Source of the DNA: Bacteroidales bacterium
GTDB lineage: Bacteria; Bacteroidota; Bacteroidia; Bacteroidales; UBA932
Reading direction: 5' to 3'
NCBI GenBank assembly: GCA_017631435.1
Contig: JAGBTG010000002.1
Coordinates: 1-42,018, forward strand
DNA: 42,018 nt
The notes beneath the pieces are model-generated. The model saw only the letters and a list, made by a program, of their open reading frames with translations. It did no database searches and was not told the origin of the DNA. Below, in pieces: positions 17,860 through 25,481 of the stretch (the stretch's first letter is position 1; each line of letters begins with the position of its first letter). A program made the position numbers and the translations under genes.

Positions 17860-20800
17860 ATGATAGAAGTATTGAAAGCGTCGGCAGGTGCCGGAAAAAC
17901 ACACAGGCTTACAGGAGAATATATAGAACTGCTTTTCTCAAAGGATTATGCGTTCAAGAACATCCTTGCGGTTACATTTACCAACAAGGCTACCGATGAG
18001 ATGAAGCAGAGGATTCTGGAGGAACTGCATAAACTTTCACAGCCGGGGGTGAAATCTGATTACCTTGAGAGGATAATGGAGCTGACCGGCAAGGATGAGA
18101 TGCAGGTAAGGCAACAGGCCAAGGAGATACTCGTATCCATTCTGCATGACTACACCTCATTCAGGGTAAGTACAATTGACAAATTTTTCCAGTTGGTGAT
18201 GCGCTCTTTTGCCAGGGAGCTGGGAAAGATGGCTACATATAATGTGGAACTCGACCAGTACAGTGTGCTGGCAAGGGCTGTAGACAAGATGTTTGCCCAA
18301 CTGGACGACCCTAAGAACCGTAAACTGCTGGAGTGGCTTATAGACTATTCTCTTGAGGCGGTTGACAAAGGAAGTTCATGGAATGTGAAGGGGGAGATCC
18401 TCAACCTTGGCAACCAGATATTCAGTGAGGAGTTCAAGCTTGCAAAGGAGAAGTGCAACAGGAACTTTGAGGATATATCCATTGATGAGGTTGCCGGGAT
18501 GAAAAATGCCCTGAAGGCTCAGGTGGAGGGGTTTGAGAAGGACCTTGCATCATTGGCAAGGGAAGGTGTCAAATGCATGGCGGAAGCAGGAATGGACCCG
18601 TCGGGATTCAAGGGGGGAAGCCGTTCACCTTTCTTTTATTTTGGGAAGGTGATTCCACAGAAGGGGAAAACTGTTGTGGTTGTGCCAAGTGCAACATTCA
18701 TGGCCCTGCATGATGACATTTCAAAGTGGTATTCCGGAAAGAAATGTCCGGCAGATATAGAGGCTGTGTATCCTGCATTGAGTGAAATTATAGGGAAGAT
18801 TGTATCTCTGTTCGAAAACGGATATAGGGGCTATGCCACTGCAATGGTACTCCTTTCAAATGTGAATGTGCTGGGTATCCTCAACGACATTTATGTGAAG
18901 GTGATGGAATATTGCAGGGAGAACAATATTATATTGCTGTCTGAATCTACAGAGTTGCTGGGCAAAATCATTGACGGCAGCGATACCCCGTTTGTGTATG
19001 AGAAGATTGGTGCAAAGCTTGAGAACTATATGCTTGACGAGTTTCAGGATACATCTTCATTGCAGTGGCGAAACTTTTTGCCTCTCCTTACAAACAGCCA
19101 GTCGGAGGGGCACAGGAACCTGATTGTGGGAGATGTGAAACAGAGCATCTACAGATGGAGGGGCTCAGACTGGAATATCCTCAAGGATGAGATCTATGAT
19201 GTGTTTGGTGAAGGGGAGATTGAAGGTGAGAGCTTGCAGCACAATTACCGCAGTACAAGGAACATAATTGAATTCAATAACGCATTTTTTGGATATTGCG
19301 CGGCAGAGGTTCAGGGAATTGTGGATAAAGATGGAAATGATATTAGTGCCGTATATTCTGATCTTGAACAGAAACTTCCTGAAGGCAAGCAAGTTGAGGA
19401 TGGATATGTGGAGGTGGATTTTATAGATGTGGAGGAGGCTGATTTTTATGGGCAGGCCCTTGAGATGCTTCCGCAGAAGGTGGCAATGCTCCTGGATGGG
19501 GGGTATTCCCAGAAAGACATTGCAGTACTTGTAAGGACAGGCAGGGAGGGAAATCTGGTGGCGGAGAAACTTCTTGCATGCGGGTATGATGTGATATCAA
19601 GCGATTCACTGTATGTGGCTTCTTCTGCAGCTGTGCAGAAAGTGGTGAACATTCTCAGGGAGGCTGATAATCCCGACAGTGATGCGTTGAGGATAATGAG
19701 GATGTTCCAGAATATCCCCAAGGTGGAGCATATTTCCCAATATTCACTATATCAGTTGTGTGAGGCCATAATAAGGGAATCCCTTGAGGAGGAAGAGAAG
19801 AAGGAACTGGCTTATCTGCAGGCTTTTCTGGATCTTGTTCTTGAGTTTACCAACAATAAGGGGACAAATATCCCGCAGTTCATAAAGTGGTGGGACGAGA
19901 GCGGTGTGAAATGTACAATTTCTGCCCCTGAGGATATGGATGCAATAAGGGTAATGACAATACACAAATCCAAAGGGTTGGGATTCAATGTGGTTATTGT
20001 GCCGTTCCTTAAGGAGAATCTCGACCACAAACCACTGCTTTCACCTACATTGTGGTGCGGATGGGAAGGGATGCCAATGCCGGTACGATATGGCAAGGTG
20101 CTCCAGGATACATATTTTGAAAAGGCGTATGGAGATGAAAGGATTGCTACCTGCATTGATGCCCTCAATACCGTGTATGTGGCGTTTACAAGGGCCAAGA
20201 AGGAGATGTTCATCTTTGCGCCTGCTGCAAAATTGAAGAAATCTGGAGATTATGCCCAGGATACAGTTTCGGATATCCTCTACAGCTATTGCAAGGATGT
20301 AAATGGTCTCTCTCCGGAGAATACAGTTGTGATTGGTGAGAGCGGATGCCAAAGGAAGCAGGAGAAGAGTTCGGGCAAGCTAATGCTGCAGGGTGTATTT
20401 GATACCCCGTTGCAGCAGAAAAGGATCCGGACTTCTGCCCAGAGCGGATCTCTGCAGGGTGGGGAGACAATAAGGGAGCACGGAATAGCCATGCACTATG
20501 TTTTCTCATTGGTCAAATATGCTGCTGATGCCGCAGATGCTGTTGCCAGGGCATGCAGGGAAGGTGTTGCCACTTGTGGGCAGGAGGAACTGTTGGAACT
20601 TGTCGGGAAGAAAATTGCTTCTGTGAAGGAACTGGGGTGGTTTGATGAAAAGTGGGAGGTGCTCAACGAGTGCAGCATACTTACGGAGAATGGGGATGAG
20701 AAGCGTCCCGACAGGGTATTGGTGTGTGGTACAGATGCAATAGTGATAGACTACAAGTTTGGAGCATATTCCCAGGAGGATACCGCCCAGCTGGGACAAT

Positions 20801-20907
20801 ATAAAAGACAGGTGGGCAGATACAAGGAACTGCTCACCTGCATGGGGTATACCAATGTGGAGGGATATCTGTGGTACCTTTCGGCCGACAAGGTCATATC
20901 CGTCTAG
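17860..20907 (+). CDS. addA: AddA-like UvrD/Rep helicase-nuclease
   Basis: This 1015-residue protein is an SF1 helicase with a C-terminal nuclease. Walker A is KASAGAGKT at residues 6-14, motif Ia is LAVTFTNKATDEMK, and motif II is LDEFQDTSSLQ at about 392-402. These are followed by VGDVKQSIYRWRGSDW, NYRST, MTIHKSKGLGFNVV and YVAFTRAKKEMF. The nuclease domain shows TDAIVIDYKFG (D964, K966) and a QL-QY helix. A longer open frame starts at 17806 inside addB, but the ATG at 17860 puts Walker A at the expected place and follows a GGGAGGT leader. The stop codon overlaps that of the convergent DUF4251 gene in a shared CTAG. Confidence 0.93.
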   Translation: MIEVLKASAGAGKTHRLTGEYIELLFSKDYAFKNILAVTFTNKATDEMKQRILEELHKLSQPGVKSDYLERIMELTGKDEMQVRQQAKEILVSILHDYTSFRVSTIDKFFQLVMRSFARELGKMATYNVELDQYSVLARAVDKMFAQLDDPKNRKLLEWLIDYSLEAVDKGSSWNVKGEILNLGNQIFSEEFKLAKEKCNRNFEDISIDEVAGMKNALKAQVEGFEKDLASLAREGVKCMAEAGMDPSGFKGGSRSPFFYFGKVIPQKGKTVVVVPSATFMALHDDISKWYSGKKCPADIEAVYPALSEIIGKIVSLFENGYRGYATAMVLLSNVNVLGILNDIYVKVMEYCRENNIILLSESTELLGKIIDGSDTPFVYEKIGAKLENYMLDEFQDTSSLQWRNFLPLLTNSQSEGHRNLIVGDVKQSIYRWRGSDWNILKDEIYDVFGEGEIEGESLQHNYRSTRNIIEFNNAFFGYCAAEVQGIVDKDGNDISAVYSDLEQKLPEGKQVEDGYVEVDFIDVEEADFYGQALEMLPQKVAMLLDGGYSQKDIAVLVRTGREGNLVAEKLLACGYDVISSDSLYVASSAAVQKVVNILREADNPDSDALRIMRMFQNIPKVEHISQYSLYQLCEAIIRESLEEEEKKELAYLQAFLDLVLEFTNNKGTNIPQFIKWWDESGVKCTISAPEDMDAIRVMTIHKSKGLGFNVVIVPFLKENLDHKPLLSPTLWCGWEGMPMPVRYGKVLQDTYFEKAYGDERIATCIDALNTVYVAFTRAKKEMFIFAPAAKLKKSGDYAQDTVSDILYSYCKDVNGLSPENTVVIGESGCQRKQEKSSGKLMLQGVFDTPLQQKRIRTSAQSGSLQGGETIREHGIAMHYVFSLVKYAADAADAVARACREGVATCGQEELLELVGKKIASVKELGWFDEKWEVLNECSILTENGDEKRPDRVLVCGTDAIVIDYKFGAYSQEDTAQLGQYKRQVGRYKELLTCMGYTNVEGYLWYLSADKVISV

Positions 20908-21497
20908 AATGTCTGGCCTTGAAACACATCCGACTGGCTGTAAGGTACAACAGTGCCTGTCATTGTTATATTGTTGTTGTTGAAGTTAGGGTAGATGGTA
21001 ACGGTTGCCCTGTTGCCGTCTCCCAACAACTGTACATTAACGGTGGCTGAAACCATCATCCCCTGTACCATAAAGTTATAGAACACGCTGCCCCTCTTGT
21101 CTGTGGTCATTGTTATGTCAGAGACATTCCCCTCTACGGTTATTCCTCCCAAACCGTTTGGCCCGGGGTTGTAGTAACTGGTTGCAATCTGTATGACTGC
21201 ACTCCCTTCATTCATTGAAACGAAGTTTGTAAGGCTCGATACAAATTTTGACATTCCTCTTGGAAACAGCAACTGGTCTACCTCTATTACAAAGGATCCG
21301 CTTTTGATGCACTCCACTGCAGCCTGGAAATCCTTCTGCTGCTGTGCGGCCTCAGCTTTTCTGTGTGCTGCGCGTGCAGCTTTCCTTGCTTCCTGTCTGC
21401 TCATTGTGCTCTCTGCACCAAATTCCTGAGCGTAAGAGTAGTTTCCTATACCCATAATGGCAAGTAGGACAACTGATAGAGTAATGAATCTTTTCAT
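20904..21497 (-). CDS. DUF4251 family secreted protein
   Basis: This 197-residue protein has a signal peptide (MKRFITLSVVLLAIMGIGNYSYA, cleavage before Q24). An alanine-, lysine- and arginine-rich stretch with the sequence RQEARKAARAAHRKAEAAQQQ follows, then an all-beta region from about residue 70. This layout fits DUF4251, a family common in Bacteroidetes periplasmic or outer-membrane proteins with no known activity. It converges on addA (stop codons overlap) and diverges from the OmpA-family gene across 154 bp. Confidence 0.75.
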   Translation of the reverse strand: MKRFITLSVVLLAIMGIGNYSYAQEFGAESTMSRQEARKAARAAHRKAEAAQQQKDFQAAVECIKSGSFVIEVDQLLFPRGMSKFVSSLTNFVSMNEGSAVIQIATSYYNPGPNGLGGITVEGNVSDITMTTDKRGSVFYNFMVQGMMVSATVNVQLLGDGNRATVTIYPNFNNNNITMTGTVVPYSQSDVFQGQTF

Positions 21498-21538
21498 CTT
21501 TCTGGCGTATTAAAAATTTCTCCTCTTAACAAAATAAT

Positions 21539-21572
21539 GGGGGAGAAAGTTCTTATTGCCCCCAAAATGGGG
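21539..21572. promoter_or_regulatory. competing hairpins in the leader of the OmpA-family gene
   Basis: GGGGG (21539-21543) can pair with CCCCC (21559-21563), and the same C-run can instead pair with GGGG at 21569-21572 across an AAAAT loop. Two mutually exclusive stems lie 80-110 bp before the OmpA-family ATG. A switch or attenuator role is only a possibility; no known riboswitch class is recognised. Confidence 0.3.
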
Positions 21573-21651
21573 AATATTTTCACTGCGTGGAAAACATTTT
21601 TGTTGGATGTGTGTTGAGTAGGCAATTAAGGATCAATTAAAATTCAGCATT

Positions 21652-22836
21652 ATGAAAAAATTATTTGTGATTTTAATGGTATCTGTATTTGGTTTCTCTG
21701 CTTATGCACAGGATGAGACAGTGATACAGATTCAAAACAGCAAGGGCCCTTATATTACTGCAGGTATTTGGGACAATTGGTTTGTAACAGCAGGTGGCGG
21801 TATCCAGGTCTATTTTGGCGAGAGTGATACCCATGGTGATTTCTCCGACAGGATTGCTCCGGCTCTTGACATTTCAGTTGGCAAATGGATTACCCCTTCT
21901 GTAGGTATGAGATTGCAGTACTCGGGCCTTAAAGCCAAAGGTTGGACAGACGGTCTTCTTCCTTATTCTCATGGCAGCGCAGATGCCGGCGGGTATTACA
22001 AGGAGAAGTTCAATACAATGAACCTGCATGCAGATTTGTTGTGGAATGTATCCAACCAGTTTGGTGGGGAGAACCAGTACAGGTTCTGGAGTTTTGTCCC
22101 TTATGTGGGTTTTGGCCTTGCCCATTCGTCGGGAAACGGCAATTCAAAGGATGAGTTGGCTGCAAATGCAGGCTTGTTGCACAATATCAGGCTATCTGAT
22201 GCATTTGATATCAGTATAGACATGAGGGCTATGTTTGTAAACCAGAGGTTTGCATATACAACAGGTGAAAATGGCTTGAACGTTATGGGTACAGTAACTG
22301 CCGGTATCTCTTACAAGTTTGGCAATGTTGGTTTCAAGAGGGCTTCAGACCTTATTGTAATTGAGGACAATACAAAATATGTGGAGCAGATTGCCTCCTT
22401 GCAGCAGATGCTTGCGCAGTCAGACGCAAAAAGGGCTGCCCTTGAGAAGACCGTTGCTGCCCAGAGAGCTGAAATGAATGAGATGCAGAGTGTTGAGACA
22501 TCCATTCCAATCCTCCCTAAACTTGCAATCTTCTTTGAGATTGGTAAAGCCAAGCTTACAGAGAAGTCTGTAATCAACCTTGGCTACTTGGCAGATATCA
22601 TCAAGCAGTATCCCGACAAACGCTTTACAATCTTTGCTTCTGCCGACAAACAGACAGGTACCCCTGAGTTCAACCAGCAGTTGAGCCTAAAACGTGGAGA
22701 GGTTGTATTCAATACCCTTGTTAAGAAATATGGCGTTAAAGCAGAGCAGTTGAGCATTGATGCGGTGGGATCAAAACAGCAGAAGTTCAATGAGCCGCAG
22801 CTCAACAGGGTAGTAGTAGTTGAAGATAAAGACTAG
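21652..22836 (+). CDS. OmpA family outer-membrane protein
   Basis: This 394-residue protein has a signal peptide ending AYAQ (cleavage after residue 19). An N-terminal eight-stranded-type barrel follows with GPYITAGIWDNWFVTAGGG and repeated aromatic strand ends up to about residue 228. Next is a coiled-coil linker rich in Q, A and E (about 240-280). The C-terminal OmpA domain (about 285-394) has the stretch AIFFEIGKAKLTEKSV and the LKRGEVVFNTLVKKYGV helix. It should anchor the outer membrane to peptidoglycan. The next gene begins 5 bp after its stop codon, so it is in an operon with the porin. Confidence 0.9.
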   Translation: MKKLFVILMVSVFGFSAYAQDETVIQIQNSKGPYITAGIWDNWFVTAGGGIQVYFGESDTHGDFSDRIAPALDISVGKWITPSVGMRLQYSGLKAKGWTDGLLPYSHGSADAGGYYKEKFNTMNLHADLLWNVSNQFGGENQYRFWSFVPYVGFGLAHSSGNGNSKDELAANAGLLHNIRLSDAFDISIDMRAMFVNQRFAYTTGENGLNVMGTVTAGISYKFGNVGFKRASDLIVIEDNTKYVEQIASLQQMLAQSDAKRAALEKTVAAQRAEMNEMQSVETSIPILPKLAIFFEIGKAKLTEKSVINLGYLADIIKQYPDKRFTIFASADKQTGTPEFNQQLSLKRGEVVFNTLVKKYGVKAEQLSIDAVGSKQQKFNEPQLNRVVVVEDKD

Positions 22837-22841
22837 TTGTT

Positions 22842-24131
22842 ATGAAATTTTTCAGAATATTGGTGGCCTGCGCTCTAGCGGCCACCTTTTCTGCTCAGAG
22901 AGTTTCTGCGCAGGATACAGTGGTGCTGAAAGTATTGGAGGAGAATGCTCCAAAATATTTCAATGCACCGGGGATGCCAAGATTTTCAGTAATAGGAAAC
23001 CAGCGTGAATTTTATCTTGGTATTGGAGGATATATAAGGGGATCATTGTCATATGACTGGGGGAACCCTATAGAGAGTCCCCTCTATTTCATTACAAATG
23101 CAATCCCTATGGGTGACAACCGTGGAAACAGCTCTATGGTGCAGATGAGTGCAGCTTCATCAAACATGTTCTTCAACTTTGTTGCCCTTCCGCATACAGA
23201 CAACAAGGTTGGTGCATATGTAGACTTTGGCTTTGCTGAGGGGTTGGGCAACTACGGGTTCTCTGTAAAGGCGGCCTATCTTACTTATAGGAATTTTGTA
23301 GTGGGTTATACCACCAGCCTCTTTACCGACGGCCAGGCTGCAGCCCAGACAATAGACCAGCAGGGACCAAATGCCATGACCTTCTTGTTCAATACGGTTA
23401 TTGACTGGCAGCGTAAACTCAATGACCATTGGAAGATAGGTGTTGGTGTGGAGATGCCTTCTGTGAATGCAACCTATGGCTCCAGAAATCAGGCTGTGGG
23501 CCAGCGTCTTCCCGATATCCCCCTTTATCTCCAGTATTCGTGGAAGGAGGGGAAAGGATGGATAAGGCTGTCGGGATTATTAAGGGACATGCAGTACCGC
23601 AATCTGGTTACGGGGAACAACTCTTCCCAGGCGGGAGTTGCTGTAAAACTCAGCAGTGTGGGGCCTCTTACAAGCAGGCTTACCTTGTACAGCCAGTCGG
23701 TGTTCGGTACCGGTATAGGCTCATATGTGCAGGACCTTCAGGGGCTTGGACTTGATCTTGTTCCGGTAGACGGCGCTTCGGGCAAGATGCGCCCTGTTGA
23801 GGTGGTAGGCTCGTACCTGGGCCTGCAGTACCGGATATCACCGGTACTCTCCACCTCCGCAACTTTCAGTGAGGTGAAATGCTTTATGCCCGACGGCTAC
23901 CAGAGCGGCATTGATGCCGGTGTTTCAGGTGTGACATCCGGCTCGGACGGCACTTACGGCCCATGGGGAGGCACCTATAAGCAGGCATCCTATTTTGTGT
24001 GCAACCTTATATATAAAGTATCTCCGGTCCTTACCACCGGCGTAGAATACCTCTGGGGCAGCCGCAAGGACCTGAATGATGAAATGCACCACAACAACAG
24101 GTTGCAGGCCTCATTGAGAGTCAATTTTTAA
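22842..24131 (+). CDS. DcaP-like outer-membrane porin
   Basis: This 429-residue protein has a signal peptide (MKFFRILVACALAATFSAQRVSAQ). A short helical segment precedes a long barrel starting at FYLGIGGYIRGSLSYDWGN and ending in the terminal aromatic strand SLRVNF. The final phenylalanine is typical of barrel proteins inserted by the Bam complex. The overall pattern, including SNMFFNFVALPHTDNKVGAY early in the barrel, resembles the DcaP/OprO-type trimeric porins. The substrate cannot be read from the sequence. It follows the OmpA-family gene by 5 bp and ends at a nested palindrome that probably terminates it. Confidence 0.75.
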   Translation: MKFFRILVACALAATFSAQRVSAQDTVVLKVLEENAPKYFNAPGMPRFSVIGNQREFYLGIGGYIRGSLSYDWGNPIESPLYFITNAIPMGDNRGNSSMVQMSAASSNMFFNFVALPHTDNKVGAYVDFGFAEGLGNYGFSVKAAYLTYRNFVVGYTTSLFTDGQAAAQTIDQQGPNAMTFLFNTVIDWQRKLNDHWKIGVGVEMPSVNATYGSRNQAVGQRLPDIPLYLQYSWKEGKGWIRLSGLLRDMQYRNLVTGNNSSQAGVAVKLSSVGPLTSRLTLYSQSVFGTGIGSYVQDLQGLGLDLVPVDGASGKMRPVEVVGSYLGLQYRISPVLSTSATFSEVKCFMPDGYQSGIDAGVSGVTSGSDGTYGPWGGTYKQASYFVCNLIYKVSPVLTTGVEYLWGSRKDLNDEMHHNNRLQASLRVNF

Positions 24132-24135
24132 TGTT

Positions 24136-24256
24136 ACGTCGTCTTTTTGTACAACTCGTTGATTTATAGATAGATAAAAATTGAGGTATGGCGGATTTGC
24201 CATACCTCTTATTTTTAAGTTCTTGATTTATTGTAAGTTGTACAAAAAGACGACGT
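24136..24256. repeat. 121-bp nested palindrome with perfect 21-bp terminal inverted repeats
   Basis: The sequence ACGTCGTCTTTTTGTACAACT (24136-24156 less its last base for the quoted core) is repeated inverted at 24236-24256 over 21 bp without mismatch. The element begins 4 bp after the porin stop codon and touches the stop codon of the convergent HdeD-like gene. A separate terminator hairpin lies at its centre. No coding sequence is inside. Confidence 0.75.
24183..24217. terminator. terminator between the porin and HdeD-like genes
   Basis: A perfect 10-bp stem GAGGTATGGC/GCCATACCTC with the loop GGATTT is followed by TTATTTTT on the plus strand and preceded by A-runs that read as T-runs on the minus strand. 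It probably ends both convergent transcripts. Confidence 0.85.
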
Positions 24257-24771
24257 TACTTTAGTTTGAAGCCGTAGTTGAGGTATGTGCAGCCGCCAAT
24301 GATGAGGGAGATGCCGGTCCAGAGGATTACAGCTTCGGCGCCGTAAAGCAGGGGCTGGAGCAGGATGATCATGCCGCAGAGAATGAGCATTGCTCCTGAG
24401 AATACAGCCAATCCCCATCCGGCATATTCGCCAGAACCCTTGGAGAAAGTGAGGCCAAGAAGCGAGAACCCTTTGAAAAGGAGCCAGAATCCCAAAACCA
24501 ACGGCAGTGTAAGGGCTGAAAGGGCAGGGGTAAAGGTGAGGTAAATGCCCAGTGCAAGCTCAACAGCACCGCCAACAATCAGCCATCCTCGTCCTCTGAT
24601 ATCCCTCTGGAACCCCATGTAGATATACATTATTCCCGACAAGGCAATGATAATTCCAAAAAGTACAGACATTGTAATGTAACTGGTCTCAGGGAAAAGC
24701 AGGATTACAATTCCCAATGCAAGGAGTATGATTCCCAGAATCACGTGGCTCCACCAATGTTTTTTTTCCAT
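24256..24771 (-). CDS. HdeD-like (DUF308) membrane protein
   Basis: The 171-residue protein is mostly hydrophobic, with six predicted membrane segments beginning at HVILGIILLALGIVILLFP. It matches the HdeD/DUF308 family, in which two three-helix DUF308 repeats are typical; E. coli HdeD is linked to acid resistance. The open frame extends 49 codons upstream, but that part is Lys-rich, has no family likeness and overlaps the neighbouring promoter region. The ATG at 24771 (MEKKHWWSH) is preferred. It diverges from the DUF3575 gene. Confidence 0.85.
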   Translation of the reverse strand: MEKKHWWSHVILGIILLALGIVILLFPETSYITMSVLFGIIIALSGIMYIYMGFQRDIRGRGWLIVGGAVELALGIYLTFTPALSALTLPLVLGFWLLFKGFSLLGLTFSKGSGEYAGWGLAVFSGAMLILCGMIILLQPLLYGAEAVILWTGISLIIGGCTYLNYGFKLK

Positions 24772-24924
24772 TTCAGACAATTTTTGATGTTTTATAAAAA
24801 TTTTGCCCTTTTTAAAAAGAGCAATAAATGCCAAAAACAGAAATAGTTTTTCCAGGGCCGTCTTCTTTTTCTTTTTCAGGCATCCTTTCTCAATGCGGGG
24901 GTGTACTTTCGCAAACAAAAAAAC

Positions 24925-25479
24925 ATGAAGAAAATTGTTGTTTTGCTTGTGATGTCAGCGGCATCAATGGTCGCCGACAGTGTTTATGGACAAAATGTCC
25001 ATGTAGCCACAAACCTTCTGGATTACCTCAATTTTGGAACAATCAACGCGGAGATTGGTTTAAGTACCTCTCCAAAATGGAGTTTCTATGTTAAGGGAAG
25101 GTACAATCCTTTTACATATAAAAGGGGTGGTGGCATGCAGAACAGGGTTGCCGCTGCTGCTGCCGGGGCCAAGTACTGGTTCTGGTATGCCAATAGCGGA
25201 TGGTTTGTTGGAGGACATTTGGGATACAGTGTATATAATACTGGCGGAATACTCGATGAGTATGCGTATGAGGGTGATGCTGTGGGGGTAACTGCAGGTT
25301 TGGGATATGCACTTATGCTCAATAAAAAATGGAATCTTGATTTCTCGTTCGGCGTTCAGACAGGCACTACCTCCTATACAAAATATGGATGCCCAAGGTG
25401 TGGAAAGATCCTTGACAAGAGGAACAGGTTCTATGTGTTCCCCGGAAATTTGACTGTGCAACTGTCGAGAATATTGTAG
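24925..25479 (+). CDS. DUF3575 family outer-membrane protein of a fimbrial operon
   Basis: This 184-residue protein has a signal peptide ending near VYGQ. A small predicted barrel follows, with the DUF3575-type stretch ATNLLDYLNFGTINAEIG, then WSFYVKGRYNPF and a GGHLGYSVYNTGG strand. A CPRC pair near residue 158 could hold a metal or a disulfide. The start at 24925 (MKKIVVLLVM) is preferred over the ATG eight codons earlier because it leaves a clean signal peptide. DUF3575 genes usually travel with Mfa/Fim fimbrial operons, which is the case here. The next gene begins 2 bp after its stop codon. Confidence 0.8.
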   Translation: MKKIVVLLVMSAASMVADSVYGQNVHVATNLLDYLNFGTINAEIGLSTSPKWSFYVKGRYNPFTYKRGGGMQNRVAAAAAGAKYWFWYANSGWFVGGHLGYSVYNTGGILDEYAYEGDAVGVTAGLGYALMLNKKWNLDFSFGVQTGTTSYTKYGCPRCGKILDKRNRFYVFPGNLTVQLSRIL

Positions 25480-25481
25480 CT

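Noticed and set aside
24772-24918. N-terminal extension of the HdeD-like protein by 49 residues
   Set aside because: The extension is lysine-rich, not conserved in the family, and overlaps the DUF3575 promoter region.
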